Source of the DNA: an uncultured Clostridia bacterium | GTDB lineage: Bacteria > Bacillota > Clostridia > Peptostreptococcales > Anaerovoracaceae | Direction of reading: 5' to 3' | DNA: 64,000 bases | Assembly (NCBI GenBank): GCA_934278925.1 | Contig: CAKQWJ010000002.1 | Location: 62,001 to 126,000 of the forward strand | Shown here: positions 50,094 to 58,137 of the stretch, one piece after another | How the letters are laid out: each line of letters starts with the position of its first letter | How positions within the stretch are numbered: position 1 is the first letter of the stretch | The notes under the pieces: model-generated | Databases searched by the model: none | The model's input: the letters and a program-made list of their open reading frames with translations, nothing else | Told to the model about the DNA's origin: nothing | Translations under genes and position numbers: made by a program

Positions 50094-50798
50094 TTACCGG
50101 GACTTCAGGTATTCCACCTCTTCCTTGCTGAGTTTTCGATAGGAGCCGGTGGACAAGCGGCCGATTACCAGATTTCCCAAGCCGATGCGCTCCAGCTCCT
50201 GCACCGGATAGCCCAATGCATCGAACATGCGGCGCACCTGACGATTCTTTCCTTCGTGAATGGTCAGATCCACAATGGTGGAATTCTTATCGTGGCGCAC
50301 CAGCTTTGCCTCTGCCTTGGACGTGATAAAGCCGCCGATATCCACGCCTTTTTCCAGTTTCCGGATATCGTTCAAGGTAACGGTTCCCGCAGCTCGCACC
50401 CGATATGTCTTTGGGAATTCCTTCGATGGGTGCATCAAACGATTGGACAGGTCCCCATCATTGGTGAGAATCAGAAGCCCGGAGGTATTGTAATCCAGAC
50501 GTCCCACCGGGAAGAGACGAATCCCCTCTGCCTGAACCAGATCCAGCACCGTCGGGCGCCCTTCTTTGTCCACGGTTGTCGTCACATATCCCACCGGTTT
50601 ATTCAGAAGATAATACACGCTCTTTGTTTCCGGCGTAATAATTCTGCCGAACAGGCGAACCTCATCTCCGTCCTGCACGTCATATCCCGGTTCCTGAAGA
50701 ACCTTCCCGTTTACGGACACCTTTCCCTTCTGAATCAATTCATCCGCCGCTCTTCGGCTGGCTTCTCCGCACCTCGCAATGTACTTATTAATTCTCAT
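50094..50798 (-). CDS. rluB: Ribosomal large/small subunit pseudouridine synthase, RsuA/RluB family
   Basis: The 234-residue enzyme isomerises uridine in rRNA. It has an N-terminal S4 domain (MRINKYIARCGEASRRAADE) and the catalytic domain with GRLDYNTSGLLILTNDGDL, in which the Asp is the nucleophile. The end of the scpB gene overlaps its start by 11 bases, as in many Firmicutes where scpA-scpB-rluB are consecutive. This favours RluB (23S U2605-type) over RsuA. Confidence 0.93.
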   Translation of the reverse strand: MRINKYIARCGEASRRAADELIQKGKVSVNGKVLQEPGYDVQDGDEVRLFGRIITPETKSVYYLLNKPVGYVTTTVDKEGRPTVLDLVQAEGIRLFPVGRLDYNTSGLLILTNDGDLSNRLMHPSKEFPKTYRVRAAGTVTLNDIRKLEKGVDIGGFITSKAEAKLVRHDKNSTIVDLTIHEGKNRQVRRMFDALGYPVQELERIGLGNLVIGRLSTGSYRKLSKEEVEYLKSR

Positions 50799-51423
50799 CT
50801 ATTTTCTCTCCCTCTTCGTCTTTTTCGTCGCTGTCAAAATGCATCTCAATCTGGCCGATATAGTCTTCCTCTTCTTCATCGGACTCCTCATCCTCGGCGG
50901 ACTTGATTTTAAAGCCTTCAATATCCGGTAAATCCTTCAGGCTTTCAAACCCAAAGGTCTTGAGAAATTCATCCGTAGTTCCGTACAAATTCGGTCGGCC
51001 GATGCCATCGGATTTCCCGCAGACCTCCACCATCTTCCGATTCATGAGGCCATCGATTACCCGCTCACTTTTGATGCCTCGAATGGTATCAATCTCCCCC
51101 CGGGTAACCGGCTGACGGTATGCGATGATGGCCAGAACCTCCAGTGCCGCCTGGGACAGACGCTTTACCTTCACCGGGCGGCAAAGCTTTTCGATGAACT
51201 GTTCGTTGTCCTTTAAAGTCACGAATTGGAAGGAATCGTTCACTTCCCGAATTCGGATGCCTCGACCTTCCTGCTCATATTCATTTTTCAATTCCCGAAG
51301 AAGCTCTCGCACTTCCTTTCGGTCCGTTTCCAGCACCGTCGCCCCGTCATTGACGGACAGGGGTTCGCCCCAGACGAACATCATGGATTCCAGGGCAGAC
51401 TTCATTTTCTTTCTACTGTACAT
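50788..51423 (-). CDS. scpB: Segregation and condensation protein B
   Basis: ScpB forms the condensin complex with ScpA and SMC for chromosome compaction. The 211-residue protein has two winged-helix domains; SQAALEVLAIIAYRQPVTRG and RGIKSERVIDGLMNRKMVEV are characteristic. An acidic C-terminal tail (EDEESDEEEEDYIGQIEMHF) follows. ATG 51423 is preceded by AAGGATC and overlaps the end of scpA by 11 bases; longer frames would run deep into scpA. Confidence 0.95.
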   Translation of the reverse strand: MYSRKKMKSALESMMFVWGEPLSVNDGATVLETDRKEVRELLRELKNEYEQEGRGIRIREVNDSFQFVTLKDNEQFIEKLCRPVKVKRLSQAALEVLAIIAYRQPVTRGEIDTIRGIKSERVIDGLMNRKMVEVCGKSDGIGRPNLYGTTDEFLKTFGFESLKDLPDIEGFKIKSAEDEESDEEEEDYIGQIEMHFDSDEKDEEGEKIDEN

Positions 51424-52171
51424 TTGTTTGATCCTTCGTTCTCTTCGTGATTTCAATTTCGCCGTAGACCCGGTCCTGGGTGGCATTCACTTCTTGCATC
51501 TTTATCATTTCCAGCAAGGACATAAAGGACAGAGTCCGGTCGTACCGATCCGCATTGGGTGCCAAAAGTTCCGAGAAGGATACGGAATCCTGATTTTTCC
51601 ATTTCCGTTCCAGTACCGATGCCATGGCCGCAATTCGTTCCTCCACGGAGGAGCGATTCCGACGAATGCGTTCATACCGGTTCCGCACTTCCGCCAAACG
51701 CTTCTTTTTCTCCAGAAAAGAAAGGAATGTCTGAACAAATTTGTCCGGATCCGTTTTCAGCAGTTCTTCCGGCGAATTGAGGTATTCCGAAATATCCTCT
51801 GCCGGCTTCGTGTAGATGCCGGAACACTCTTTCTCCCGGCGCTGCAGCATCTCCGCGATTTTCTTCGTCTGAAGATATTCCGTAAGCCGCTCTGCCAGTT
51901 CCGTGCGGGGATCCTCTTCCACAATCATTTCATCCACTTCCGTCACGCGCGGCAAGAGCATCCGGGACTTCAGCCGAATCAGGGCGGCAGCCAGCACGAT
52001 GAACTCGCTGCCCACCTCCACGTTCAATTCATCCATTTCCTTCAGATAGCCGATATACTGTTCCGTAATCTCCGTAACCCGGATATCGTAGATGTCCATG
52101 CGGGCATTTTCCAGCAAGTACAAGAGTAAGTCAAAAGGACCCTCAAACTGATCGATTCGCACTTTATACAT
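51413..52171 (-). CDS. scpA: Segregation and condensation protein A
   Basis: This is the kleisin subunit of the SMC-ScpAB condensin. The 252-residue protein begins with the canonical MYKVRIDQFEGPFDLLLYLL and has the central EFIVLAAALIRLKSRMLLP; the C-terminal winged helix (VSFSELL, TLSFMSLLEMIKMQEV) binds the SMC head. ATG 52171 is preceded by TGGAGGACTCCC; the start overlaps mtnA by eight bases. Confidence 0.95.
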   Translation of the reverse strand: MYKVRIDQFEGPFDLLLYLLENARMDIYDIRVTEITEQYIGYLKEMDELNVEVGSEFIVLAAALIRLKSRMLLPRVTEVDEMIVEEDPRTELAERLTEYLQTKKIAEMLQRREKECSGIYTKPAEDISEYLNSPEELLKTDPDKFVQTFLSFLEKKKRLAEVRNRYERIRRNRSSVEERIAAMASVLERKWKNQDSVSFSELLAPNADRYDRTLSFMSLLEMIKMQEVNATQDRVYGEIEITKRTKDQTNVQ

Positions 52172-53225
52172 GGGAGTCCTCCATAATTTTCCGCAGGGAT
52201 TCGTTATACGGCGGGCGGGCAATCCCCTTCTCCGTCACTACGGCCGTGATGTACTTATGATCCGTCACATCGAACGCCGGGTTGTAAAAGGAAACATCGA
52301 CCGGTGCCATCGGCTCCCGATACCACATGGTCCGGATTTCTTCCCCGTCACGGCACTCAATCGGAATATCCTCTCCGGAAAGAGCCTCCATATCGATGGT
52401 GGATGTGGGCACAAACATGTAGAACGGAATTCCGTATTCCTTGGCAAGAATCGCAAGGCCGGACGTACCGATCTTATTTGCACCGTCGCCGTTGGCCGCC
52501 ATGCGGTCGCAGCCGGTAACAATCGCATCGATTCGGCCTTCCTTCATCACCAGAGAAGCCATGTTATCGCAGATCACCGTAACGTCCACACCGGATTGGC
52601 GAAGCTCCCAGGCGGTAAGACGAGCACCCTGCAGAAGTGGCCGGGTTTCATCCGCATACACGTGAAAGTCGTACCCCCGCTCCTGCCCCAGATGAATCGG
52701 GCCCAAAGCCGTTCCGTATCCCGTCGTCGCGAGACCGCCCGCATTGCAGTGAGTCAGGATGCCCATCTCCGGCTTCAGCAGTGACAGCCCGTATTCCGCA
52801 ATCCGTCGGCAGGATTCCAGTTCCTTATTGTGAATGGCGATGGCTTCCTCCAGAAGCTTCTGAAGAATATCCTCCTCCGATGCGCCGGCATCTCGAAGTG
52901 CTTCGTACAAGTTCAACTGACGCTTTACGGCATATGCCAAATTCACCGCCGTCGGTCTGGACTGCATAAGAAATTCTCCGTCCTGTTCCAATCGTCCGAT
53001 GTGTCCGCTTTGATTCCATTCGTTTTTCGCCGCAATAACCATTCCGTATCCGGCCGCAACCCCGATTGCCGGCGCGCCCCGCACCGCCAAATCCTTGATG
53101 GCATCGTACACATCTTCCACCGTTGTGGCTTCCAGATATTCCATATGATTGGGCAGCTTCCGCTGATCCAGCAGGAACAGCCGATTATCTTCCAGCCGAA
53201 CCGGCTCGTAATTGTTGTTCATCAT
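52164..53225 (-). CDS. mtnA: Methylthioribose-1-phosphate isomerase
   Basis: The isomerase converts methylthioribose-1-phosphate to methylthioribulose-1-phosphate in methionine salvage, and related enzymes act on 5-deoxyribose-1-phosphate. The 353-residue protein has the N-terminal AVRGAPAIGVAAGYG, the catalytic Cys in ILTHCNAGGLATTGYGTALG and the catalytic Asp in VTGCDRMAANGDGANKIGT. No other methionine-salvage gene is near, so a role in 5'-deoxyadenosine disposal from radical SAM enzymes is equally possible. The start ATG directly follows the truA stop codon. Confidence 0.93.
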   Translation of the reverse strand: MMNNNYEPVRLEDNRLFLLDQRKLPNHMEYLEATTVEDVYDAIKDLAVRGAPAIGVAAGYGMVIAAKNEWNQSGHIGRLEQDGEFLMQSRPTAVNLAYAVKRQLNLYEALRDAGASEEDILQKLLEEAIAIHNKELESCRRIAEYGLSLLKPEMGILTHCNAGGLATTGYGTALGPIHLGQERGYDFHVYADETRPLLQGARLTAWELRQSGVDVTVICDNMASLVMKEGRIDAIVTGCDRMAANGDGANKIGTSGLAILAKEYGIPFYMFVPTSTIDMEALSGEDIPIECRDGEEIRTMWYREPMAPVDVSFYNPAFDVTDHKYITAVVTEKGIARPPYNESLRKIMEDSHV

Positions 53226-53993
53226 CTATTTAAAATAAATCTCCTTCAAATATAATCCCTGTGGGGGTGCGGTAAATCCCGCCAACTGTCGGTCTCTTCC
53301 GTCCAGAATGCACCGGATTTCATCCGGTGTTCTTTTTCCCGTGCCTACTTCCACCAGTGTGCCCACCATAATTCGCACCATATTGTACAGAAAGCCGTCT
53401 CCCGTCACCTCGATGACGGTGCGGTCCCCTTCCTCCTCAATGGTCAGATTGGATATGGTTCGCACGGTGGTTTCCCGCGGATTCCCACCGGAAGCCTCGA
53501 AGGATTTAAAATCGTGGGTTCCCACGATAAATTCCGCCCCTTCCCGCATCGCCGCATGGTCCAGCGAATCCGCCAACTGGAAGGCCATGTTCCGCCGGAA
53601 GATATCTCCGTTTCGCTCGATAATATACCGATAGGTCTTTCCGCGGCAGGAAAAACGAGCATGAAAATCCGACGGCATCTCCCGAGCCTCCAGGATTCGG
53701 ATGTCCCCCGGCGCACCGCTTCGGCCAATTCCTCCGGCTCCGAAACGCTTGTTCAGAATAAAGGGCAGTTTCTCCGTCGGCAGCGGAAAATCCCACACAA
53801 AAGAAGCACACTGCCCCAAAGCGTGTACTCCTCGATCGGTTCGGCTGGTCCCGTTGATTAAAATCTCCCGGCCCGCGAGGTATTGAAGAACGTGTTCGAT
53901 TTCTCCCTGCACCGTTCGCTGCCCGGGCTGACGCTGCCAGCCACGGAAATTCGTTCCGTCGTATTGTATTTTTAATAGAATATTCTTTTCCAT
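53226..53993 (-). CDS. truA: tRNA pseudouridine(38-40) synthase
   Basis: The enzyme modifies uridines 38-40 in the anticodon arm of many tRNAs. The 255-residue protein starts ILLKIQYDGTNFRGWQRQ, with the catalytic Asp in GTSRTDRGVHALGQ and RFSCRGKTYRYII in the centre. A C-terminal FLYNMVRIMVGTLVEVGTGK is typical. Between the prepilin peptidase and mtnA in the compact operon. Confidence 0.96.
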   Translation of the reverse strand: MEKNILLKIQYDGTNFRGWQRQPGQRTVQGEIEHVLQYLAGREILINGTSRTDRGVHALGQCASFVWDFPLPTEKLPFILNKRFGAGGIGRSGAPGDIRILEAREMPSDFHARFSCRGKTYRYIIERNGDIFRRNMAFQLADSLDHAAMREGAEFIVGTHDFKSFEASGGNPRETTVRTISNLTIEEEGDRTVIEVTGDGFLYNMVRIMVGTLVEVGTGKRTPDEIRCILDGRDRQLAGFTAPPQGLYLKEIYFK

Positions 53994-54012
53994 ACGCTTA
54001 TTATATCGTAAA

Positions 54013-54744
54013 TCAGAAAATAATAAAAGAAATCACGTCCCACAAAAACAAAAAATAGACCGTCAATGCGGCGAATCCGTACGGAATCAGCGGAAGGGTG
54101 TGATTCTTTTCAAGACGCTTTCGAAGTGCGAGTATCAGTGCATGGACACCCATCAGCAGCTGCGTTCCCAAAAACAGAATCACGATGCCCCCGCTTCCGG
54201 CGATTAGCCCCAGGGCGACGAAGAATTTCAAATCCGCTCCGCCGATGATTTCTTTGCGGTAAATAACTTTTCCCAGGAAGTAAATAATCAGCACCAGAAG
54301 TCCGCCGGTAACAGCTCCGGCAATGGGTTCCCACCAACGCTCCTGGAATCCCACAAACCCAAGCGCAGATACCGCCAGAAGAATGCTGAAGGTATCCGGC
54401 ACAATTCGATATTTTCCATCGCAAATTGCCATTTCCAACACGATGGCCAAGACAAACAGCACCGCAATCTCATATTGCAGGCTAAACCGAAGGGCCAGAA
54501 ATATTCCGATAATCCCAAAGAACCCCGTAAACACATATTTCCATGGGGTGCTGGGCAGGCGCTGCCTCGTTCCATCGCCGAGATCCTGAAGTTCCGGCGG
54601 CAGGGACTTCTGTCCGTCCTCTCCGATTTCCTCAAACCAGTGTGTCGGAATTCGGTTGAACATCACCACGCTTCCGTTTCCGAATATTACGGCCAATACG
54701 ATTGCCGTGAAAATCTTTATTCCCAGTAAAATATACGTATTCAT
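54013..54744 (-). CDS. A24-family prepilin peptidase-like membrane protease
   Basis: The 243-residue polytopic protein has the two catalytic aspartates of type IV prepilin peptidases: ICDGKYRIVPD and GGADLKFFVALGL. The N-terminal region retains only the GSxxxxxxxRIP trace of the cysteine-bearing methyltransferase part (NGSVVMFNRIPTHWFEE) and no zinc cysteines, so it should cleave but probably not methylate. No pilin or secretion genes are nearby; the substrate must be encoded elsewhere. It is embedded in an RNA-modification and chromosome-segregation operon. Confidence 0.82.
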   Translation of the reverse strand: MNTYILLGIKIFTAIVLAVIFGNGSVVMFNRIPTHWFEEIGEDGQKSLPPELQDLGDGTRQRLPSTPWKYVFTGFFGIIGIFLALRFSLQYEIAVLFVLAIVLEMAICDGKYRIVPDTFSILLAVSALGFVGFQERWWEPIAGAVTGGLLVLIIYFLGKVIYRKEIIGGADLKFFVALGLIAGSGGIVILFLGTQLLMGVHALILALRKRLEKNHTLPLIPYGFAALTVYFLFLWDVISFIIF

Positions 54745-54751
54745 TCTCTCC

Positions 54752-55690
54752 TTATAAAAACCGATTCTTTAGCCACGTTAACAAATAATTGTACACGTCT
54801 TCCCGATTCGTCTCGTTCAGGATTTCGTGCCGATCCTCCTCATACAACTTTATGTGCACGTCGGCAGCGGAATTCTCCAAATAGACCATATACGCTTTGC
54901 GAACACCGTCTCCGTAATTTCCTACAGGATCCTCTGCACCGGAAATAAACAGCAACGGAAACTTCTCCGGGAGCCGTTTCATCAGCTGTCGGTCCTGACA
55001 TTTCCGAATGCCCTTGAACATGTTGTAATAGGCGTTTATCGTAAAATGAAACTGGCATAACGGATTTTCTTCGTAAGCGTCGACAACATCCGTATCCTTG
55101 GAAAGCCAATCATCCTTTGTGCGAGGATTTTTAATCTTTCGATTGTTGGACCCCAGCGTCATCTTTTCTATCAGACGACTGCGATGACGGTCCCCTCGAA
55201 ACATCTCCGTAAAACCGCTGATGGTGGTTCCCAGCTTCAGTGCAATGCCCGGCTGCCAACCGGTTCCCATCACGACGGCACCGGATAGACCTTCGGCATA
55301 CGGAGCCTCCTCCCCCTCCACCAAATATTGCCGCAACAGGAAGGATCCCATGCTGTGTCCCAGCATGAAATAGGGAATTCCCGGCCACTGTTCTTCCGTC
55401 ATCTTCCGAAGCTGATGGATATCCTCCATCAGAAACCCGTTTCCGCCTTTTCCGAAATAACCCAGGTCTTCTTCCGACATTGCGGACTCACCATGCCCCA
55501 AATGGTCTTCTCCCACCACCACAAAGCCCTGGCGGGTCATATATTCCGCAAAGTCTTCATACCGAGCGATAAATTCCACCATTCCGTGAATAATCTGCAG
55601 TACGGCCATCGGTTCTCCCTCCGGAATCCACCGGATGCCATGAATCATGTTTTTCCCGTCAGAAGACGGATACGTAAAATCTTCCCTCAT
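54752..55690 (-). CDS. Alpha/beta hydrolase (serine hydrolase, lysophospholipase/monoacylglycerol lipase-like)
   Basis: The 312-residue protein has the oxyanion segment LQIIHGMVEFIARYEDFAEY, the cap-type GEDHLGHGES and the nucleophile elbow MLGHSMGSFLLRQYL, then a late Asp (FISGAEDPVGNYG) and His (YEEDRHEILNE) completing the triad. These match the Hydrolase_4 group. Substrate is unknown, probably a lipid ester. It lies two bases downstream of the RNA methyltransferase gene. Confidence 0.9.
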   Translation of the reverse strand: MREDFTYPSSDGKNMIHGIRWIPEGEPMAVLQIIHGMVEFIARYEDFAEYMTRQGFVVVGEDHLGHGESAMSEEDLGYFGKGGNGFLMEDIHQLRKMTEEQWPGIPYFMLGHSMGSFLLRQYLVEGEEAPYAEGLSGAVVMGTGWQPGIALKLGTTISGFTEMFRGDRHRSRLIEKMTLGSNNRKIKNPRTKDDWLSKDTDVVDAYEENPLCQFHFTINAYYNMFKGIRKCQDRQLMKRLPEKFPLLFISGAEDPVGNYGDGVRKAYMVYLENSAADVHIKLYEEDRHEILNETNREDVYNYLLTWLKNRFL

Positions 55691-55692
55691 GA

Positions 55693-56862
55693 TTATTCCT
55701 TTCCCGGTCTCACCGAGTGAAACTGATAATACTGAGTTTCCAATCTGCCGTTATACAGTTTTCTCCGCCGGTCTGCCTTTCGCCCCAGGGACTCTTCCAA
55801 TTTCTTATCCGTGGTAACCAGGAACAGAGACCAGGTCGGACGGTTCTCCAGAATATCCGCCAGCTTTCGGTAAATCTTCTGAATCTTCTCATCGTCGCCG
55901 ATTCGTTCCCCGTAAGGCGGGTTGGTGATGATGATGCCGTGATCCTCCTCGGCGCGGAACTTCTTCATGTCCATCTTGCTGATGCGGATATCATCTCCCA
56001 CACCGGCTTCCTCGGCGTTTTCCCGAGCCGCTTCCACCGCTCGTTCGTCGATATCAAAGCCTTTAATCAGAAGTTCTCCGTCGTAGTCCACTTCTTGGAA
56101 TGCTTTTTTGCGTTCTTCTTTCCACAGGGATTCCGGAATCCATTCCCAGTTCATTGAAGCAAAACTGCGGTTCAGTCCCGGGGCGATGTTTCGAGCCATC
56201 ATGGCCGCTTCTATCAGAATCGTTCCGGAACCGCAGCAGGTATCCACCAGCATTCTCGGCGGGTCATTCCGATATTTCTCCGGCCGCATGGCGCCATCCT
56301 TCCAATAACTGAGCTGCACCAATGCCGCTGCCAGGGTTTCCTTCATCGGTGCTGCCACATCCCGAACTCGGTATCCTCGCTTATGAAGGCCGCTTCCACT
56401 GGTATCCAGCATTACAGTCACGTGATCCTTTAGAATCGAAAAACGAACCCGGTACTCTGCACCGGATTCTTCGAAACGATCCACACAATAGAAATCGGAA
56501 AGCCGGGATACGATGGCTTTTTTGATGATGCTCTGGCAGGACGGTACGCTGTGCAAGGTGGATTTCACCGAGGTTCCCACTACCGGAAAAGCCCCATCCA
56601 CCGGAATCCACTTTTCCCATGGGAATCCTTTAATCTGCTGAAAAAGCTCTTCGAACGTCTTCGCATCCAATTCTCCAACTCGAAGATATACTCGGTCTGC
56701 CGTGCGAAGCCAAAGATTGGAACGGACGATGGCCCGCTCGTCTCCCTGATACGTCACCCGGCCATCTTCGGTTCGAATTACCGTATACCCCAGGTTCTGT
56801 ATTTCTCTTTTTACTACTGCCTCTAAGCCGAATGTTGCGGTCGCAATTAATTCCAGTTTCAT
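55693..56862 (-). CDS. THUMP-domain class I SAM RNA methyltransferase (RlmL/YpsC-like)
   Basis: The 389-residue protein has an N-terminal ferredoxin-like/THUMP RNA-binding part (1-160, starting LELIATATFGLEAVVKRE) and a Rossmann methyltransferase domain with LVDTCCGSGTILIEAAMMA and the amino-methylation motif ITNPPYGERIGDD. It most likely makes a m2G in 23S rRNA or tRNA, as RlmL N-terminal-type proteins do. GAGGAAAG precedes the ATG. First of the run to rluB. Confidence 0.92.
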   Translation of the reverse strand: MKLELIATATFGLEAVVKREIQNLGYTVIRTEDGRVTYQGDERAIVRSNLWLRTADRVYLRVGELDAKTFEELFQQIKGFPWEKWIPVDGAFPVVGTSVKSTLHSVPSCQSIIKKAIVSRLSDFYCVDRFEESGAEYRVRFSILKDHVTVMLDTSGSGLHKRGYRVRDVAAPMKETLAAALVQLSYWKDGAMRPEKYRNDPPRMLVDTCCGSGTILIEAAMMARNIAPGLNRSFASMNWEWIPESLWKEERKKAFQEVDYDGELLIKGFDIDERAVEAARENAEEAGVGDDIRISKMDMKKFRAEEDHGIIITNPPYGERIGDDEKIQKIYRKLADILENRPTWSLFLVTTDKKLEESLGRKADRRRKLYNGRLETQYYQFHSVRPGKE

Positions 56863-56892
56863 TCTTTCCTCTCACTTCTCATGCCGACACCT

Positions 56893-57408
56893 TTAGGAGA
56901 ACAGTTGTTCAAAGGTGCAGTCCAGCACGCCTTCAATCTGATGAATCAGAACCCGGGTGCTCTCTCTGGCTTGATTAATTCTTTCTTTCTTCTGTTCGGT
57001 CATGTTTGGTTTCTTCAGGAGATAGTCCATGCGGATATCGATGCCCACATAGTGGTTTTCTTTTACCGTTCGATCGGCCAAACACAGCACGTCAATTTCT
57101 TCCAGGTCCTCCACACGGTGAAAAGGCCCGTAGGTCATATGCCGACGCACCAATTCCGCTTCCTTCGGAAACCCGATTTTTGCCAAAATTTTCCCGCCTT
57201 CAATGGCATGCTGATCCCAGGGGCGAACCACATCGTGCACCAACGCAGCGCCGTATACGAGTTTCACATCTATATGATATCCGTGCCGATCCAGCGCCGT
57301 CGCTAGAATTCGCGCCACCCGAGCCACCTCGTTGCAGTGCCTTTGGACATGAAGGGGTGTGTTGTATTCGTCGAACAGCAGGTGCTGTTCCCTCTCTGTA
57401 ATGTACAT
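56893..57408 (-). CDS. HD-domain phosphohydrolase family protein
   Basis: The 171-residue protein has the HD superfamily metal ligands: HVQRHCNEVARVA, the AALVHDVVRP pair, a further MTYGPFHRV stretch and LCLADRTV with the distal Asp. Such proteins hydrolyse nucleotides or small phosphoesters. ATG 57408 is preceded by GCAGGAGAG; longer frames add unlike sequence. Specific substrate unknown. It is 30 bases upstream of the RNA methyltransferase gene, probably in one operon. Confidence 0.85.
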   Translation of the reverse strand: MYITEREQHLLFDEYNTPLHVQRHCNEVARVARILATALDRHGYHIDVKLVYGAALVHDVVRPWDQHAIEGGKILAKIGFPKEAELVRRHMTYGPFHRVEDLEEIDVLCLADRTVKENHYVGIDIRMDYLLKKPNMTEQKKERINQARESTRVLIHQIEGVLDCTFEQLFS

Positions 57409-57449
57409 ATCTAACTCTCCTGCTTCTTTACAAAATAATGATACCACAC

Positions 57450-57492
57450 AAAAACAGGGATGTCGAACAGATTCATTCCACATCCCTGTTTC
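57450..57492 (-). terminator. Terminator of the DUF2325 gene
   Basis: AAACAGGGATGT/ACATCCCTGTTT with a 16-base loop and five T on the minus strand. Confidence 0.8.
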
Positions 57493-57526
57493 ATTCGGAT
57501 ATTTTTAAACCATTTAAGTTGTGATG

Positions 57527-57826
57527 CTATGCCAGCTGTGGCGAATTACCCATATGCTGCTCCAACACCTTTTTTAATGCGGATGCACTGCTGGAGTGCG
57601 CCCATTCAATAGGGATGCTGTGCCGCTTTGCCTCTGCCGTGGCGCTATTCATCATTTTGTGGGATACCGTCCCGGTGAACATAATTAACAAATCCGGGCA
57701 GCCCATTTTCCGAGCAACGCTTCCCCGCTCTTTCGTGAACACCTTTGCCTCATGGCCGTACTGCTTACAGATTTCCTTGTACCGACATTCCATGCATTCA
57801 TTTCCGCCGACAATAACCACACTCAT
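57527..57826 (-). CDS. DUF2325 family small protein
   Basis: The 99-residue protein matches the DUF2325 pattern: MSVVIVGGNECMECRYKEIC at the N-terminus, LLIMFTGTVSHKM in the middle, and HSSSASALKKVLEQH near the end. The conserved CxxC (CMEC) suggests a metal- or redox-linked role; family members often lie near iron transport genes. GGAGGTAGCAGTC precedes the ATG. It has its own promoter with an operator-like array of GTTAG/CTAAC half-sites. Confidence 0.85.
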   Translation of the reverse strand: MSVVIVGGNECMECRYKEICKQYGHEAKVFTKERGSVARKMGCPDLLIMFTGTVSHKMMNSATAEAKRHSIPIEWAHSSSASALKKVLEQHMGNSPQLA

Positions 57827-57852
57827 GACTGCTACCTCCTTAAATGAATATA

Positions 57853-57911
57853 GTTAAACTACTCTAACCCTTTACAATGGTTAGTATAATCTAACTCATA
57901 AGCTTTGTCAA
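57853..57911 (-). promoter_or_regulatory. DUF2325 promoter with GTTAG/CTAAC half-site array
   Basis: On the minus strand TTGACA (57906-57911) and TATACT (57883-57888) are exactly 17 bases apart. GTTAGATTATACTAAC (57880-57895, minus strand) overlaps the -10; another CTAACC/GGTTAG pair (57864-57869, 57879-57884) lies beside it. The half-sites resemble DtxR/IdeR or Fur-like boxes. The regulator is not in the window. Confidence 0.6.
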
Positions 57912-57930
57912 CGGTTTTTTGTGTCTTTTC

Positions 57931-58137
57931 TCAACATTCCTCCATCATTTCTTGTTCGGAAACGTGTTCTATCGTATCGTAGTCCTCGATTTCTGCTTCT
58001 TTTCGATGAAGTGCTTCCTGAAGTCCCTGCACCGCGCTGAAGGGCATAAACTGCTTTGCTCTTTTGGACACCGGCATGGCACTTCGCCGGGGTTCATTTT
58101 CGCAATGCGCTCTATAAGCTTCTTTTTGATTGTGCAT
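57931..58137 (-). CDS. YolD-like small protein accompanying the Y-family polymerase
   Basis: The 68-residue protein contains KRAKQFMPFSAVQGLQEAL and a polar, acidic C-terminal tail, which matches the small YolD-like partners encoded next to UvrX/DinB-type polymerases. ATG 58137 overlaps the end of the polymerase gene by 26 bases, with a somewhat distant GGAG. A start at 58077 is an alternative. It may modulate polymerase activity or DNA-end access. Confidence 0.68.
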   Translation of the reverse strand: MHNQKEAYRAHCENEPRRSAMPVSKRAKQFMPFSAVQGLQEALHRKEAEIEDYDTIEHVSEQEMMEEC

